NCBI GenBank assembly: GCA_028023455.1
Contig: JAQFVV010006840.1
Coordinates: forward strand, 7,716 to 71,715
Direction of reading: 5' to 3'
Length of the DNA: 64,000 bases
Source: Epiperipatus broadwayi
Taxonomy: Eukaryota > Onychophora > Udeonychophora > Euonychophora > Peripatidae
Shown piece after piece: positions 1 through 12,780 of this stretch. Position numbers and translations under genes: made by a program. The notes beneath the pieces were generated by a model. It was given only the letters and a program-made list of their open reading frames with translations. It was not told the DNA's origin and ran no database searches. Positions within the stretch are counted from its first letter, which is position 1. Each line of letters opens with the position of its first letter.

Positions 1-3000
1 TAACTAAGATTTATTACTTAGACAATTTAACTAAATGGGAATGGAATAACGCAAGCCCTAATGGTTTGGGAATAAATTCATTTTTTTATATATAAAAGTT
101 AGTCTTAAGTTTTCAACTCCATAAATAATTATCATTAAACTAAAATATAATGACATATTCCGATCTGCTTAACTTTATTTATCTGGTATATTAAGTTTTT
201 AAGAATTTGGAATGATTTCGGACTCAAGAAAAGGTTTTGCAAATATTAGAGCAGACGTCTTATATTTAGCATATAAAAACAAAAAAAATGAATCTACAAC
301 AAATTTTAACAAGACTATAATTTATTATTATCACAAAAAAATATATGAACATTTATTCAATAATCCCATAGTAATACAAAAATATAAAATATAACTGACA
401 TTAATCTGTATACTCTTTTGGTTATGGACTAGAGGTTACTACTTCTCCTGTATGCAATCATATGGATTGATTAACTAAAAGTACATTTCATTACCAATAC
501 ATTGTTTATTAAATTTTGGTAACCTTGTAGAAGCTTTTATTCAAAATTATTGACTAACTATTTTTTTTTTTTTTAAATGATTAATCCAATCATATGCAAT
601 ACGCAAAATATTAAATTTATTTCTAATACATTTACTTTATTTATGGTCTTTAATGGGATAACCTATTCTAATTATAGGCCAGTTATCAGAAGTTACACTT
701 ACCATCTTACATTTAACTTAATGCTAACTTAAGTTATGATACAAATTTTATTCATACGTATAATTTTAAATATGAGTATTATTTAATTACTAACCAGAAT
801 TAAATATTGCATTTGAATATTCCTTCAGTAAATAAGCGTTTTAAATTACGCAATTTTAATTACTTTCTCCATTGATTTACTTGTCAAATACTAGCAATAT
901 TTAGCAGCACAATACAGATATTGATCCTTAGTTACTAACGCACTATTTATACTAAAGTGGATCTTGAGGAACTAACACCTCCAATATAACCTTTATCTTG
1001 CCCGAACTTTCAAAATTAAGCACAATAATCAACACCTTCCATGGTGGAGCTATCTTTATTTTCACATGAGGAATATGGAATAACCACGAAGGTCTGTAAA
1101 GTAATCTACTACATTAAAATATTTTGGTGGTTTCTTGCCTCTTACTTGGGCATACAACGAACACACACCAAATACAATCCTCTCCTGGGATTTAAACGAA
1201 TGAAGCATACTAAATGCTAGATAAATTCTTGATCGTCCTATCTATGAGAATCGATCACTTGGGCTATAAACATACCCGAACATTATATTTAAAATCTTCC
1301 TCTCATGGAAAACAAAGCTTTTGGGAGATCATTTTTCATCCCACAAAATAAATACATTATAATTATTACCTATGCGAATATTAAGCATATACCAATGCTA
1401 TATCTGGGCAGGATAAGTAAATACACTGATTATAATAAACTTATGTTACCGTGTATACTTTGATCAACATCTGAAATCAATGGACATCATAGAATAAAAG
1501 TATAATAATTTTAATTTTAATAAAGGAACATTCAAAATAGTTGGTAGCATACTATCTTAAACTAAATAAAGTGGATGTGTTATTTAAGAATAATTAGGAA
1601 TAAATTCCTCAATTAATACAGTATAAATTCGTTTCAAAACTTTAACAAGAAATATTTTGTTATAGCATTTTTTTTTTTTAGTTACTTCTGATAATTTTCA
1701 ATATTTATTTTACCCCTTAAATATCTAAATATTTTTCTTTTACGTATCTAACATACAAAATTTCTACCTACAATTGTATGTAATAATTAAAACATATTTT
1801 ATAGATTTTTTTCTTTCGTGTTAAATATCAACTTAACCTATAATAATTATATTAAAACATACCTTTGTCATTACAAGGCTATTAAATATCACTTGACCAT
1901 ACAGACTTTAACCTATGTGATATAAAAAAAAAATACATATCATTTATAACTTAGTTTTAAACAATCATTAATTAACAAGTGCATACTCTCTCATTAGAAA
2001 ATGTTTTTCTGTTGAGCAATTGGTCCAGGTGAAGAGCTTTATCCAGTCGTATTTCACGAAGCAAGTTTAAAAACAATAAACGCATGGTATTATTTCCTTT
2101 AAATAAAAGTTTTCTCTTATTTTGTGCGTTTAATAAATTAGGTAAAGAAACATATAGCAGAATTGAAGATTAATTCTTACTTGAATTAAACTACTACAAT
2201 TTTGGGATCCAAGAAAATAAAATATACAATTCTAACATAGACGAATATTTGACTATAGACGATAAACATACACAATATTTTTTTTTTGTTTATTATTGAC
2301 GTACATTTATTAGCTAGCTTACTTATGGATCGAAAATGCGCAATTTTCCGAGAGATTATTATGATAATAACTGCAGTCAATTTACATGTACAGGAAGTTT
2401 TAATAATTCCAACTGATGTGTAATATAATATATCATTTATTTTTATCATTAAGTCACTAAGATATTTGGTTTTGTTCATACTTTAGGAATTATAAATTTT
2501 TTTAACGGTAACTTCTCCGTAAGAATGCCTCTATATAACTTTTCCTATATTTACTCTGAGAAAGTTTATATATTTTTTTTTTTTTAAAAAAAATATACAG
2601 GTGCATAATTTAATCTTATTTATCATTATTATTATTTCCAGACAATTCTTGGTGAATAAAACATATTTTAACGTATGTAACTACATTACTTGTAAAGGCA
2701 GACAATATTGAGAAAGAGCGAAAATGTTTCTAGTTGATTTTCCTTGGTTTCAAAATATTTCTTTCAATTATTATTTTTTTTTTTTTCTATACCAAGAAAA
2801 TATCAATAAATGACATAAAGTTAATAAATAATTAATTTTTCTTGGAAATCGCTTCTTTTCCTTAATTTAGATATAATATAATTTTTCGTGACTCTTTTAG
2901 TTACATCTGTCATTTTTGAACTTTAGCGTGAGACAATAAATTTTTAAGTATAAAAGGTCTTTAAATAGGTAGATGGCAAAGAAAATCAGGATATCTTATC

Positions 3001-3668
3001 AAAAAAATTTAGCCACACATTATATTATTAAAATTTTACTTTGATTACATTTATTTCTGCAAAATAAAATGAAAAAAATTGAGTTACCAAATTTCAGCAC
3101 TGTTCCTTCCTTGAAAACTAAAAGCAGACTATTTTTTTTTTTACTTTAGCGACCTCTTCCAGAAAAATAATCATTTGATTATAACATAAACAAAAGAAAG
3201 GAAAAACCTATTACAATCATATAGTTTTAGTATTATTTACCTGGATTACAAAGTAATTTGACAATATAAAAAATAATAATAAATACATTAAATTAACAAT
3301 CAGTGATGTATAATTCTTTAAAGATTATATTTTTTTTTTTACAAAAAGAAATTACCAGAAGTTATTGTGCTTTATGATAAGACACTCATCCACTCCCCCC
3401 TCTACCCATCCAAAATCAATTACTGTTTAGCTTTTATACCATATTAATTTGCTCTAATTATTAATATCTCAATTAAATTATTCATGTTCTCTCTTTAAAA
3501 ATGACATTGAGTTATTAAATCTATTAGTTATTCACCCAAAACATGCCAAAGTGAGTGAATAGCATACTTTATTAATCAATTATTACTATTGTTATTTTAT
3601 CTTTTTATTTCTTTAAAGAATAGCATTGTTTTCCTGCAGAAATAATGCCAAGTAAACCTAGTGTTATT
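1..3668. repeat. Left arm of giant inverted repeat (palindrome)
   Basis: The first 3.67 kb reads as the reverse complement of the stretch ending at 7380: the opening TAACTAAGATTTATTACTT recurs inverted at the end. Pairing continues with few mismatches and small indels to the centre near 3,680. No intact gene is visible. The longest open frame here, 2186-2479 on the minus strand, has its mirror at about 4880 on the plus strand. The arm is cut by the window edge, because the right arm keeps matching the 48-52 kb copy beyond 7380. A diverged copy in the same orientation starts at about 48,872. I do not recognise the element class. Confidence 0.93.
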
Positions 3669-3718
3669 GACACTTGGTTTACTTGGTATTATTGACACTT
3701 GGTTTACTTGGCATTATT
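3669..3718 (+). repeat. Palindrome centre: two tandem 25-bp units
   Basis: Two head-to-tail 25-base units, each starting GACACTTGGTTTACTTGG, sit exactly where the two arms meet. They differ at one base (TATT versus CATT). The left arm ends with the complementary motif (GCCAAGTAAACC), so the element end itself is present three times at the junction. This asymmetric short spacer is what a head-to-head junction between two element copies would leave. Confidence 0.85.
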
Positions 3719-6700
3719 TCTCAGGAAAACAATGCTATTCTTTAAAGAAATAAAAAGATAAAATAACAATAGTAATAATTGATTAATAAAGTATGCTATT
3801 CACTCACTTTGGCATGTTTTGGGTGAATAACTAATAGATTTAATAACTCAATGTCATTTTTAAAGAGAGAACATGAATAATTTAATTGAGATATTAATAA
3901 TTAGAGCAAATTAATATGGTATAAAAGCTAAACAGTAATTGATTTTGGATGGGTAGAGGGGAGAGTGGATGAGTGTCTTATCATAAAGCATAATAACTTC
4001 TGGTAATTTCTTTTTGTAAAAAAAATAATGTTTAAAGAATTATACATCACTGATTGTTAATTTAATGTATTTATTATTATTTTTTTATATTGTCAAATTA
4101 CTTTGTAATCCAGGTAAATAATACTAAAACTATATGATTGTAATAAGTTTTTCCTTTCTTTTGTTTATGTTATAATCAAATGATTATTTTTCTGGAAGAG
4201 GTCGCTAAAGTAAAAAAAAAAATATAGTCTGCTTTTAGTTTTCAAGGAAGGAACAGTGCTGAAATTTGGTAACTCAATTTTTTCATTTTATTTTGCAGAA
4301 ATAAATGTAATCAAAGTAAAATTTTAATAATATAATGTGTGGCTAAATTTTTTTGATAAGATATCCTGATTTTCTTTGCCATCTACCTATTTAAAGACCT
4401 TTTATACTTAAAAATTTATTGTCTCACGCTAAAGTTCAAAAATGACAGATGTAACTAAAAGAGTCACGAAAAATTATATTATATCTAAATTAAGGAAAAG
4501 AAGTGATTTCCAAGAAAAGATTAATTATTTATTAACTTTATGTCATTTATTGATATTTTCTTGGTATAGAAAGAAAAAAAAAATAATTGAAAGAAATATT
4601 TTGAAACCAAGGAAAATCAACTAGAAACATTTTCGCGCTCTTTCTCAATATTGTCTGCCTTTACAAGTAATGTAGTTACATACGTTAAAATATGTTTTAT
4701 TCACCAAGAATTGTCTGGAAATAATAATAATGATAAATAAGATTAAATTATGCACCTGTATATTTTTTTTTTAAAAAAAAAAAAATATATAAACTTTCTC
4801 AGAGTAAATATAGGAAAAGTTATATAGGGGCATTCTTACGGAGAAGTTACCGTTAAAAAAAATTTATAATTCCTAAAGTATGAACAAAACCAAATATCTT
4901 AGTGACTTAATGATAAAAATAAATGATATATTATATTACACATCAGTTGGAGTTATTAAAACTTCCTATACATGTAAATCAGCTGCAGTTATTATCAGAA
5001 TAATCTCGGAAAAATTGCGCATTTTCATCCATAAGTAAGCTAGCTAATAAGTATACGTATCGTCAATATAAAAAAAAAAATATTGTGTATGTTTATCGTC
5101 TATAGTCAAATATTCGTCTATGTTAGAAGTCTATTTTTTTTCTTGGATCCCAAAATTGTAGTAGTTTAATTCAAGTAAGAATTAATCTTCAATTCTGCTA
5201 TATTTTTCTTTACCTAATTTATTAAACGCACAAAATAAGAGAAAACTTTTATTTAAAGGAAATAATACCATGCGTTTATTGTTTTTAAACTTGCTTCGTG
5301 AAATACGACTGGATAAAGCTCTTCACCTGGACCAATTGCTCAACAGAAAAACATTTTCTAATGAGAGAGTATGCACTTGTTAATTAATGATTGTTTAAAA
5401 CTAAGTTATAAATGATATGTATTTTTTTTTTTATATCACATAGGTTAAAGTCTGTATGGTCAAGTGATATTTAATAGCCTTGTAATGACAAAGGTATGTT
5501 TTAATATAATTATTATAGGTTAAGTTGATATTTAACACGAAAGAAAAAAATCTATAAAATATGTTTTAATTATTACATACAATTGTAGGTAGAAATTTTG
5601 TATGTTAGATACGTAAAAGAAAAATATTTAGATATTTAAGGGGTAAAATAAATATTGAAAATTATCAGAAGTAACTAAAAAAAAAAAATGCTATAACAAA
5701 ATATTTCTTGTTAAAGTTTTGAAACGAATTTATACTGTATTAATTGAGGAATTTATTCCTAATTATTCTTAAATAACACATCCACTTTATTTAGTTTAAG
5801 ATAGTATGCTACCAACTATTTTTGAATGTTCCTTTATTAAAATTAAAATTATTATACTTTTATTCTATGATGTCCATTGATTTCAGATGTTGATCAAAGT
5901 ATACACGGTAACATAAGTTTATTATAATCAGTGTATTTACTTATCCTGCCCAGATATAGCATTGGTATATGCTTAATATTCGCATAGGTAATAATTATAA
6001 TGTATTTATTTTGTGGGATGAAAAATGATCTCCCCAAAAGCTTTGTTTTCCATGAGAGGAAGATTTTAAATATAATGTTCGGGTATGTTTATAGCCCAAG
6101 TGATCGATTCTCATAGATAGGACGATCAAGAATTTATCTAGCATTTAGTATGCTTCATTCGTTTAAATCCCAGGAAAGGATTGTATTTGGTGTGTGTTCG
6201 TTGTATGCCCAAGTAAGAGGCAAGAAACCACCAAAATATTTTAATGTAGTAGATTACTTTACAGACCTTCGTGGTTATTCCATATTCCTCATGTGAAAAT
6301 AAAGATAGCTCCACCATGGAAGGTGTTGATTATTGTGCTTAATTTTGAAAGTTCGGGCAAGATAAAGGTTATATTGGAGGTGTTAGTTCCTCAAGATCCA
6401 CTTTAGTATAAATAGTGCGTTAGTAACTAGGATCAATATCTGTATTGTGCTGCTAAATATTGCTAGTATTTGACAAGTAAATCAATGGAGAAAGTAATTA
6501 AAATTGCGTAATTTAAAACGCTTATTTACTGAAGGAATATTCAAATGCAATATTTAATTCTGGTTAGTAATTAAATAATACTCATATTTAAAATTATACG
6601 TATGAATAAAATTTGTATCATAACTTAAGTTAGCATTAAGTTAAATGTAAGATGGTAAGTGTAACTTCTGATAACTGGCCTATAATTAGAATAGGTTATC

Positions 6701-7790
6701 CCATTAAAGACCATAAATAAAGTAAATGTATTAGAAATAAATTTAATATTTTGCGTATTGCATATGATGGGATTAATCATTTAAAAAAAAAAAAAAAAAA
6801 ATAGTTAGTCAATAATTTTGAATAAAAGCTTCTACAAGGTTACCAAAATTTAATAAACAATGTATTGGTAATGAAATGTACTTTTAGTTAATCAATCCAT
6901 ATGATTGCATACAGGAGAAGTAGTAACCTCTAGTCCATAACCAAAAGAGTATACAGATTAATGTCAGTTATATTTTATATTTTTGTATTACTATGGGATT
7001 ATTGAATAAATGTTCATATATTTTTTTTTGTGATAATAATAAATTATAGTCTTGTTAAAATTTGTTGTAGATTCATTTTTTTTGTTTTTATATGCTAAAT
7101 ATAAGTGTTTGCACAATATTTGCAAAACCTTTTCTTGAGTCCGAAATCATTCCAAATTCTTAAAAACTTAATATACCAGATAAATAAAGTTAAGCAGATC
7201 GGAATATGTCATTATATTTTAGTTTAATGATAATTATTTATGGAGTTGAAAACTTAAGACTAAACATTCACCTTTGTAAAAAAAAAAAAAAAAAATGAAT
7301 TTATTCCCAAACCATTAACTTTGGTTGCACATTATTCCATTCCCATTTAGTTAAATTGTCTAAGTAATAAATCTTAGTTATATTATTGTGTTGTCATGGA
7401 TGATGGAAGGACACAAAAAGCACCCTTGTCTTTTTATTATTCTGACTGAGATTCTGAAAAAAAAAAAAAGGCTGTGTTATTCAAAATTATACGTCATTAT
7501 TGAATAGAATTATCATCTCTTTAAATAATATAGCAGTTGATATGAGAGATGAAGACACATTGAATTTAAGTAAAATAAATGTTTCCTATAGCCGACCAGA
7601 ATGCCAGTCATATGCGACAACACAATACTGCCGAGCATTTCCTTACATGAAACAAAGAACCCTGAGATTAATATTATTATAATTATTCTTTAAATTAATA
7701 AGTGATCAATTATTGTTGTTATTACAATCATGGCATGGCTTAAGAGAATTGAATGTACAATTGTATTATATGAAAAATATTTTAGATCAT
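3691..7790. repeat. Right arm of giant inverted repeat
   Basis: This is the mirror image of 1-3668, near-identical by eye, with homopolymer length differences. Past 7380 it continues to match the inverted 48.45-48.87 kb segment, for example the block holding CGACAACACAATACTGCCGAGC, so the repeat unit is at least about 4.1 kb. Short open frames shared with the diverged copy run on the plus strand: 4442-4624 (60 codons; compare minus-strand 51615-51863, both with FSWY near the middle) and 6000-6296. Both lines have decayed. The family is unknown; it could be a large non-autonomous DNA element or a captured sequence. Confidence 0.9.
6000..6296 (+). pseudogene. Possible decayed ORF inside the giant repeat
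   Basis: Reading from ATG at 6000 gives 98 codons to TGA at 6294, interrupted only by one TAG at 6114. Recognisable stretches are LFCGMKNDLPKSF near the start, FGYVYSPSDRFS just before the TAG, and FGVCSLYAQVRGKKPP downstream. The diverged copy on the minus strand (about 50284 down to 49983) keeps FGYVYNPSDRFSELGRS and FGVCSYYAQVRGKDPP with one deleted base between blocks. The two copies have different lesions, which suits a once-open frame. I cannot name the protein, and substitutions between copies are not obviously biased to third codon positions, so chance remains possible. Confidence 0.3.
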
Positions 7791-8440
<650 letters not shown>

Positions 8441-10555
8441 TTATAAAAAAGTAATGTAACTTAAATATTTATTAGATAATTTCAAGAAGTATTTATTAAA
8501 CATTTTATTTTCATGCCACTTTGTAATATAACCACATTCAAGCTTCTTTGGGTTTGTTATAGTTACAAATCCCTCCCTTTAAAATGAGATAATGGGATAG
8601 TGCAACATTTCCTACCTCATTTGCATTGTTACTAGAAAACTTTTTACTTTTATTCATTTCTCTAATTATTTCTGCATTTGAATTCTCTTTGTAACTGGTG
8701 TTTTACAAAATACATATGTCCATAATGTGCAGAGGTTTGCCTGAGATTGAATGCTATAAAGATTACATAGGATTTCAATTCTAGGATCTATAAAAAATTC
8801 ATCATAGGACATTAAAAAGTATATTGAAGCATGAACACAAGAAGGATTATCTCAGTGTGACTTTTGCTGATGTATTCACAATACATCAAAATAAAATATA
8901 AGCTTTGTTCTCTTTAGGATCTTATAGGCTGCTAAGTTCAATAATAACTCAAAGTGCATCTTGATTGCTCTGAGCCTCACAAGTGAATAAGTAAACTATG
9001 TGAAAAAGAAATTTTGTGGTTGCACCTGAGACAATATACACATTAAAACATCACATAACAATATAGTTTCTTATATACATGATAAAATCCCAATATTTTT
9101 TTTATTTTTAGTGTAATATCATTTTTGTAATTCTCTGCAGAAATCCATATATCCACAAAAGTCATACTTGTTTCTAGCAAGCTAGTAATTTATCTTCTTA
9201 TGGTTTCAATGTCACATTTAATATTGTCCTACATTTTTACTTTTAAAACACCACACTTAATTTCATTTTAACAGATTCAGGTTTAACAGGTAATGAACCA
9301 GTCTTTATTCTTCTAACATCAAGTTTTATTTCTGTCAAGATACTTTGGCAGTGGGGATGGTGTCCTCATCCAAGTAAATTTGAGGTAAGTTCTGCAATCT
9401 TATGGTTCATTGATGATTGTCTTCATGCTGATCTTTATTCCATTCTCTTCATTTTCTGGCTCTATCCCTATCTTTTTCTATTCCACTAATAGTTCCTGAA
9501 TATGGTGAATTTTCTGCAAAATTTCCTGGAGTGTGTGGTTTTTATGAATTTGTAAAACTTCTAAGATGTATTATGCATGTTCTATTTCTGTTACCAGAGA
9601 TTTTTCATTTCAATTTCATGGAATGTAATATCACTTATATAAATGTTCTATTATATTCTTCTTTCTTATTGATTATCCATCTTACAAATTTACAAATTTA
9701 TAGTTTTTTTCTCTACATACTATTATTAATTAAACACACCAGTCTCAGCCTTTCATATACAATCTTCTTCAGAATAATATGATATACTACTGCATTTAAG
9801 GTTTATTTTTATTATTTTTTATATATACTGTCATTTATTAAATATTACCTTGTTTACTATTGCTTTCAGAAAAAGTTGGTACATACATTTTTTTTATAAA
9901 CTTACTAATTTTATTTCTCATTTCACACATTTATTTCCTGATATTTATTATGCACAACACTATTCCAAAATTATTCATGCTTTAATATATAGCACATTAC
10001 ATGACTGCACAGAAATGAAATTTAAGCATAAGAAAGTGATGTTTAGTCGCCATAATGGTGTTATGACAAATATGTAGTGTAAATGTTGCCATGATACATG
10101 GATTTGGAAACAAAATAAAAAATATATACAAATGTGTGTGATAAGTTGTGATTCAAAAAATATTAAATACGATGATGGATCTATGGTTAATAAAATTTAA
10201 ATATATGATTCAATTCAACCATATATAATATTAACCAAGTAATAATGATGATGATAAGTTATAACATAAATACAAGTCCTTCCAAATGTATTTTGTTTTT
10301 CACTTTCAACAAAGTAATAAAATTCAAACCCTCAGATGTCAAAACTTCTAAGTAAAAAGCTTGCCTTTAAAAAACTTATTAATATATAATCATCACCATT
10401 TACAAATTATTATCACTTTTCCTAGTGAATTGCATGATTTCACAGGGTTGTAGATATTAACTAGCATATCAGATGTTAAAAGTGTAATGTTTGGATTGGG
10501 TTACAAAGACAAACTAATTATATTAATAAAAAAAATAACAATTTATTAACAATAT
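8441..10555. other. AT-rich DNA without a recognised gene
   Basis: Open frames up to 83 codons (such as 9531-9782) are rich in Phe, Leu, Ile and Tyr, as expected from random AT-rich DNA, and show no domain. One short dispersed segment, about 8486-8560 (TTTGTAATATAACCACATT), recurs at about 12481-12560. Confidence 0.6.
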
Positions 10556-10559
10556 ATGA

Positions 10560-10835
10560 ATAAAAACTGTTGTGTATATCATCAACCATTGTCAATCCAC
10601 TGTAGGATTAAGGTCTCTCCAAGTTTAATCCATCATCTCCGATCTCTAACATCTCCTCATAACTCCTTCCCCCCTTTTGCATTTTATCCATCTATATCAG
10701 ATGTGGTGTTTTACTGGTTCTTTTTTAAATTCTTGGAACCCAGATTAAGATTTCAACTGTCCATCTACTATCATTTCTTCTAACAATATGTCCAGCTCAA
10801 CTCCACTTCAACCTTTTAATATATTTGCAACTATT
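10560..10835 (-). pseudogene. LINE retrotransposon 3' end, broken
   Basis: The minus-strand translation around 10745-10830 gives IKRLKWS, a stop, then AGHIVRRNDRWTVEILIW. This matches the familiar C-terminal tail of many animal LINE reverse transcriptases (LKWRWAGHxARRxDxRW). Downstream, a frame-broken stretch ends with the complement of CAATCCACTGTAGGATTAAGGTC, a 3'-end block also present at 47.9 kb. Only the last part of the protein and the 3' region remain, as 5'-truncated LINE copies usually show. Frameshifts and stops make it a pseudogene. Confidence 0.7.
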
Positions 10836-11755
10836 AGTACATGTACAAAATAGAAAATATAAGAGTAATAAAAGATATTTTAATTTCAGTTTAAATTTAA
10901 GTTTAAAGTTTTATAATATTTTGTAATGACACGATCTTAGGATATGAAATATTTAAACAGTTTCAAGCCATGGTTTTTTTAGATATCATTTTTTTAATAT
11001 ATTTAGAATTGACTTCATTAATTCCTTCAGAAATGGTTGCTCTTATTTTTTGGGCACTGGTGATGTTAGAGAGTAAATATAACAGCTTTGGTGACCTTGT
11101 ATATAGTATAATATCAGTAGGTTGTGGATATTTCTTATTGCATTGCCCATTTATCCTTCATGGCATTATTATGACACATTCTGGCTGGTTTGGGCAAGCA
11201 TGAGCATTGATTCTGGATCTGACTGCATTTTCCATGTAATCTGACAGTTGTGGTTTTTGTGTTGCCTAGCAACACTTTGTAGTTGCTCCTCTTCTAGGTA
11301 AAGTCGTTGTACTGGCTGTTATAATGAATATTTAATAGTACTTTAAAAGCCTGTCAGCAAATACACCTATTCAAACTATGGCACAAAACCATTGTAATCA
11401 GTGTTTTCTCTTTGGCATTGGATTACTGGCTTATTGCTTCTTAAATAGACTTGACTGTCTGTCATGGAGACAAACTGAATGCAAGATTCCTATTGCAGAC
11501 CTATTTGTATATATTTGATGCTATTCAAATGACATGTTTTCAAACAACATGCATGTCACACCTAATGAACATCTGATCTTTGCTTCATTACAACATGTTT
11601 TTGGAAAAACATGTTGTGAATCAAAATTTTCAGATATTGTGTCAGGATTTGATACATAAACAAATGAAAAGAAAAAATAGTTTTTTTTCTCTCTTTCCTT
11701 ATCTACATTTTTAACATAAGAAAAAATAAAAAAAATATTACCAACCTTTATATAC
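10836..11755. other. AT-rich DNA; one RFX-type palindrome
   Basis: There is no gene signal; the 77-codon frame at 10970-11203 has no recognisable domain. The only discrete motif is GTTGCCTAGCAAC at 11261-11273, a perfect inverted half-site pair of the RFX X-box type. Confidence 0.5.
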
Positions 11756-12180
11756 AGCTCAAGAATTTACTTATTTTAAGCCAATAAACATCACCAGATT
11801 ACCATTTCTTATGCTTGCTCATAACTGCTATTAAAACAGGCAAGACTCTCTATACATATTGCCACTCATAAATACTGAGTTACAGAACTTGGATTGAAAA
11901 TATTATAGTGTTTTCAATTTAAAGCTCATAGTTTTGTAGGTAAGTAGAGATAAAAAGTGGCTGCTGGAGTGTTACATTAGACCCTAAGATCTAGGCAGTA
12001 CTCTCAGATCCAAGGATCCTCACTGATGAAGGCCACAAGCCAGAAACAAGTCTGAGGATATTGGATGAATAGTCACTAGATAGGGATTTTATGCACTAAC
12101 CTTCTGGTATCCATTGATTACTCTGGCTTGCACTGAGTGGCATTACTCTAGATAGAGTTTTGCTTGTTTTAATACAATTT
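11756..12180 (+). mobile_element. Dispersed repeat family A, copy 1
   Basis: This copy starts with the terminal block CAATAAACATCACCAG and TTATGCTTGCTCATAACTGC. It then has TTAAAACAGGCAAGACTCTC, an internal region ending TCTCAGATCCAAGGATCC, the hammerhead-like segment 12008-12066, and GATAGGGATTTTATGCAC. It closes with ACTCTGGCTTGCACTGAGTGG and the inverse of the opening block (GTTTTGCTTGTTTTAAT). The same order recurs about a dozen times in the window on both strands. No ORF is present. Terminal inverted blocks, partial inverted copies and the ribozyme-like core suggest a non-autonomous Penelope-type or retrozyme-like element. Confidence 0.8.
12008..12066 (+). ncRNA. Hammerhead ribozyme-like motif (type I), family A
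   Basis: Stem I outer helix: ATCCAA (12008-12013) with TTGGAT (12061-12066). A GG/A internal loop follows, then inner helix ATCCTCA (12016-12022) with TGAGGAT (12053-12059), all Watson-Crick. Core box CTGATGA is at 12023-12029. Stem II is GGC/GCC with loop CACAA. Core box GAAA is at 12043-12046. Stem III is minimal (A-U plus C-G, loop AA). The predicted cleavage site is after C12052 in GTC, a valid NUH triplet. Very short stem III is known from Penelope-like and satellite hammerheads. Weak point: an A-A mismatch replaces the usual G-C pair at 10.1/11.1. The fold was deduced by eye. Confidence 0.65.
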
Positions 12181-12699
12181 ACTTATTAATATTTACCCAT
12201 ATTTTTTTAAATAGTATTTTCAAATCTATTATTATATTTACTTTAAGAAATGATAAGTTGTTTAAATAAAACTTCCACTTGAAAGGCAGATTAAATAGCC
12301 ATTTGGAATGCCTTATATTTTTATAAACTATACAATTTCAAGTCTTTTCATGCATCAAAACCATACAGTGAAATTCATCCTTAGGTTTCTCATATATTTA
12401 AAAATAAATGCATGAAGTAACTTTTTAGGCAGATTATTCTAGTGACATGAATTTACACATACATACACACATGGCAGTTTCAATATTTATTAGTCAATTT
12501 CATGCAGCTTTGTAATATAACTACATTTGAGCTGCTCTCAGACTTTTTATATTTACAACATATAGAAACTGACCTGATGCTGGAGCTATATAACTATGTA
12601 AACAACTTATTTTGGAGTTAATATTTTTTTAATTTCAGGCTATTTTCTTGAAAAGTATAAAAAGTCTTCTAGATGGCTAATTGCATTTATTCTAGCTAT
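12181..12699. other. AT-rich DNA, no gene seen
   Basis: Includes 12481-12560, a short dispersed repeat shared with about 8486-8560. Nothing else is recognisable. Confidence 0.5.
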
Positions 12700-12780
12700 G
12701 AATGCTAGTCACTAATAATGAAGGCAAACCCATAGACTAGTTTGAAGAGAAGTCTCCATTTGGTATCCATTGATTACTCA
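12700..12780 (+). repeat. Family A fragment, highly degraded
   Basis: Keeps CACTAATAATGAAGGC, then AGACTAGTTTG, and GGTATCCATTGATTACTC, in family A order. The hammerhead-like boxes are destroyed (TAATGA, no GAAA). Confidence 0.55.

Noticed and set aside
2186-2479. 97-codon minus-strand ORF in the left palindrome arm
   Set aside because: Mirror of the right-arm sequence near 4880; broken by an internal stop there and not open in the 51 kb copy, and hydrophobic AT-driven composition.
1-7790. Giant palindrome as a mitochondrial insertion or known virus
   Set aside because: No mitochondrial gene order, rRNA or tRNA set, and no viral protein could be recognised in any frame that I read.
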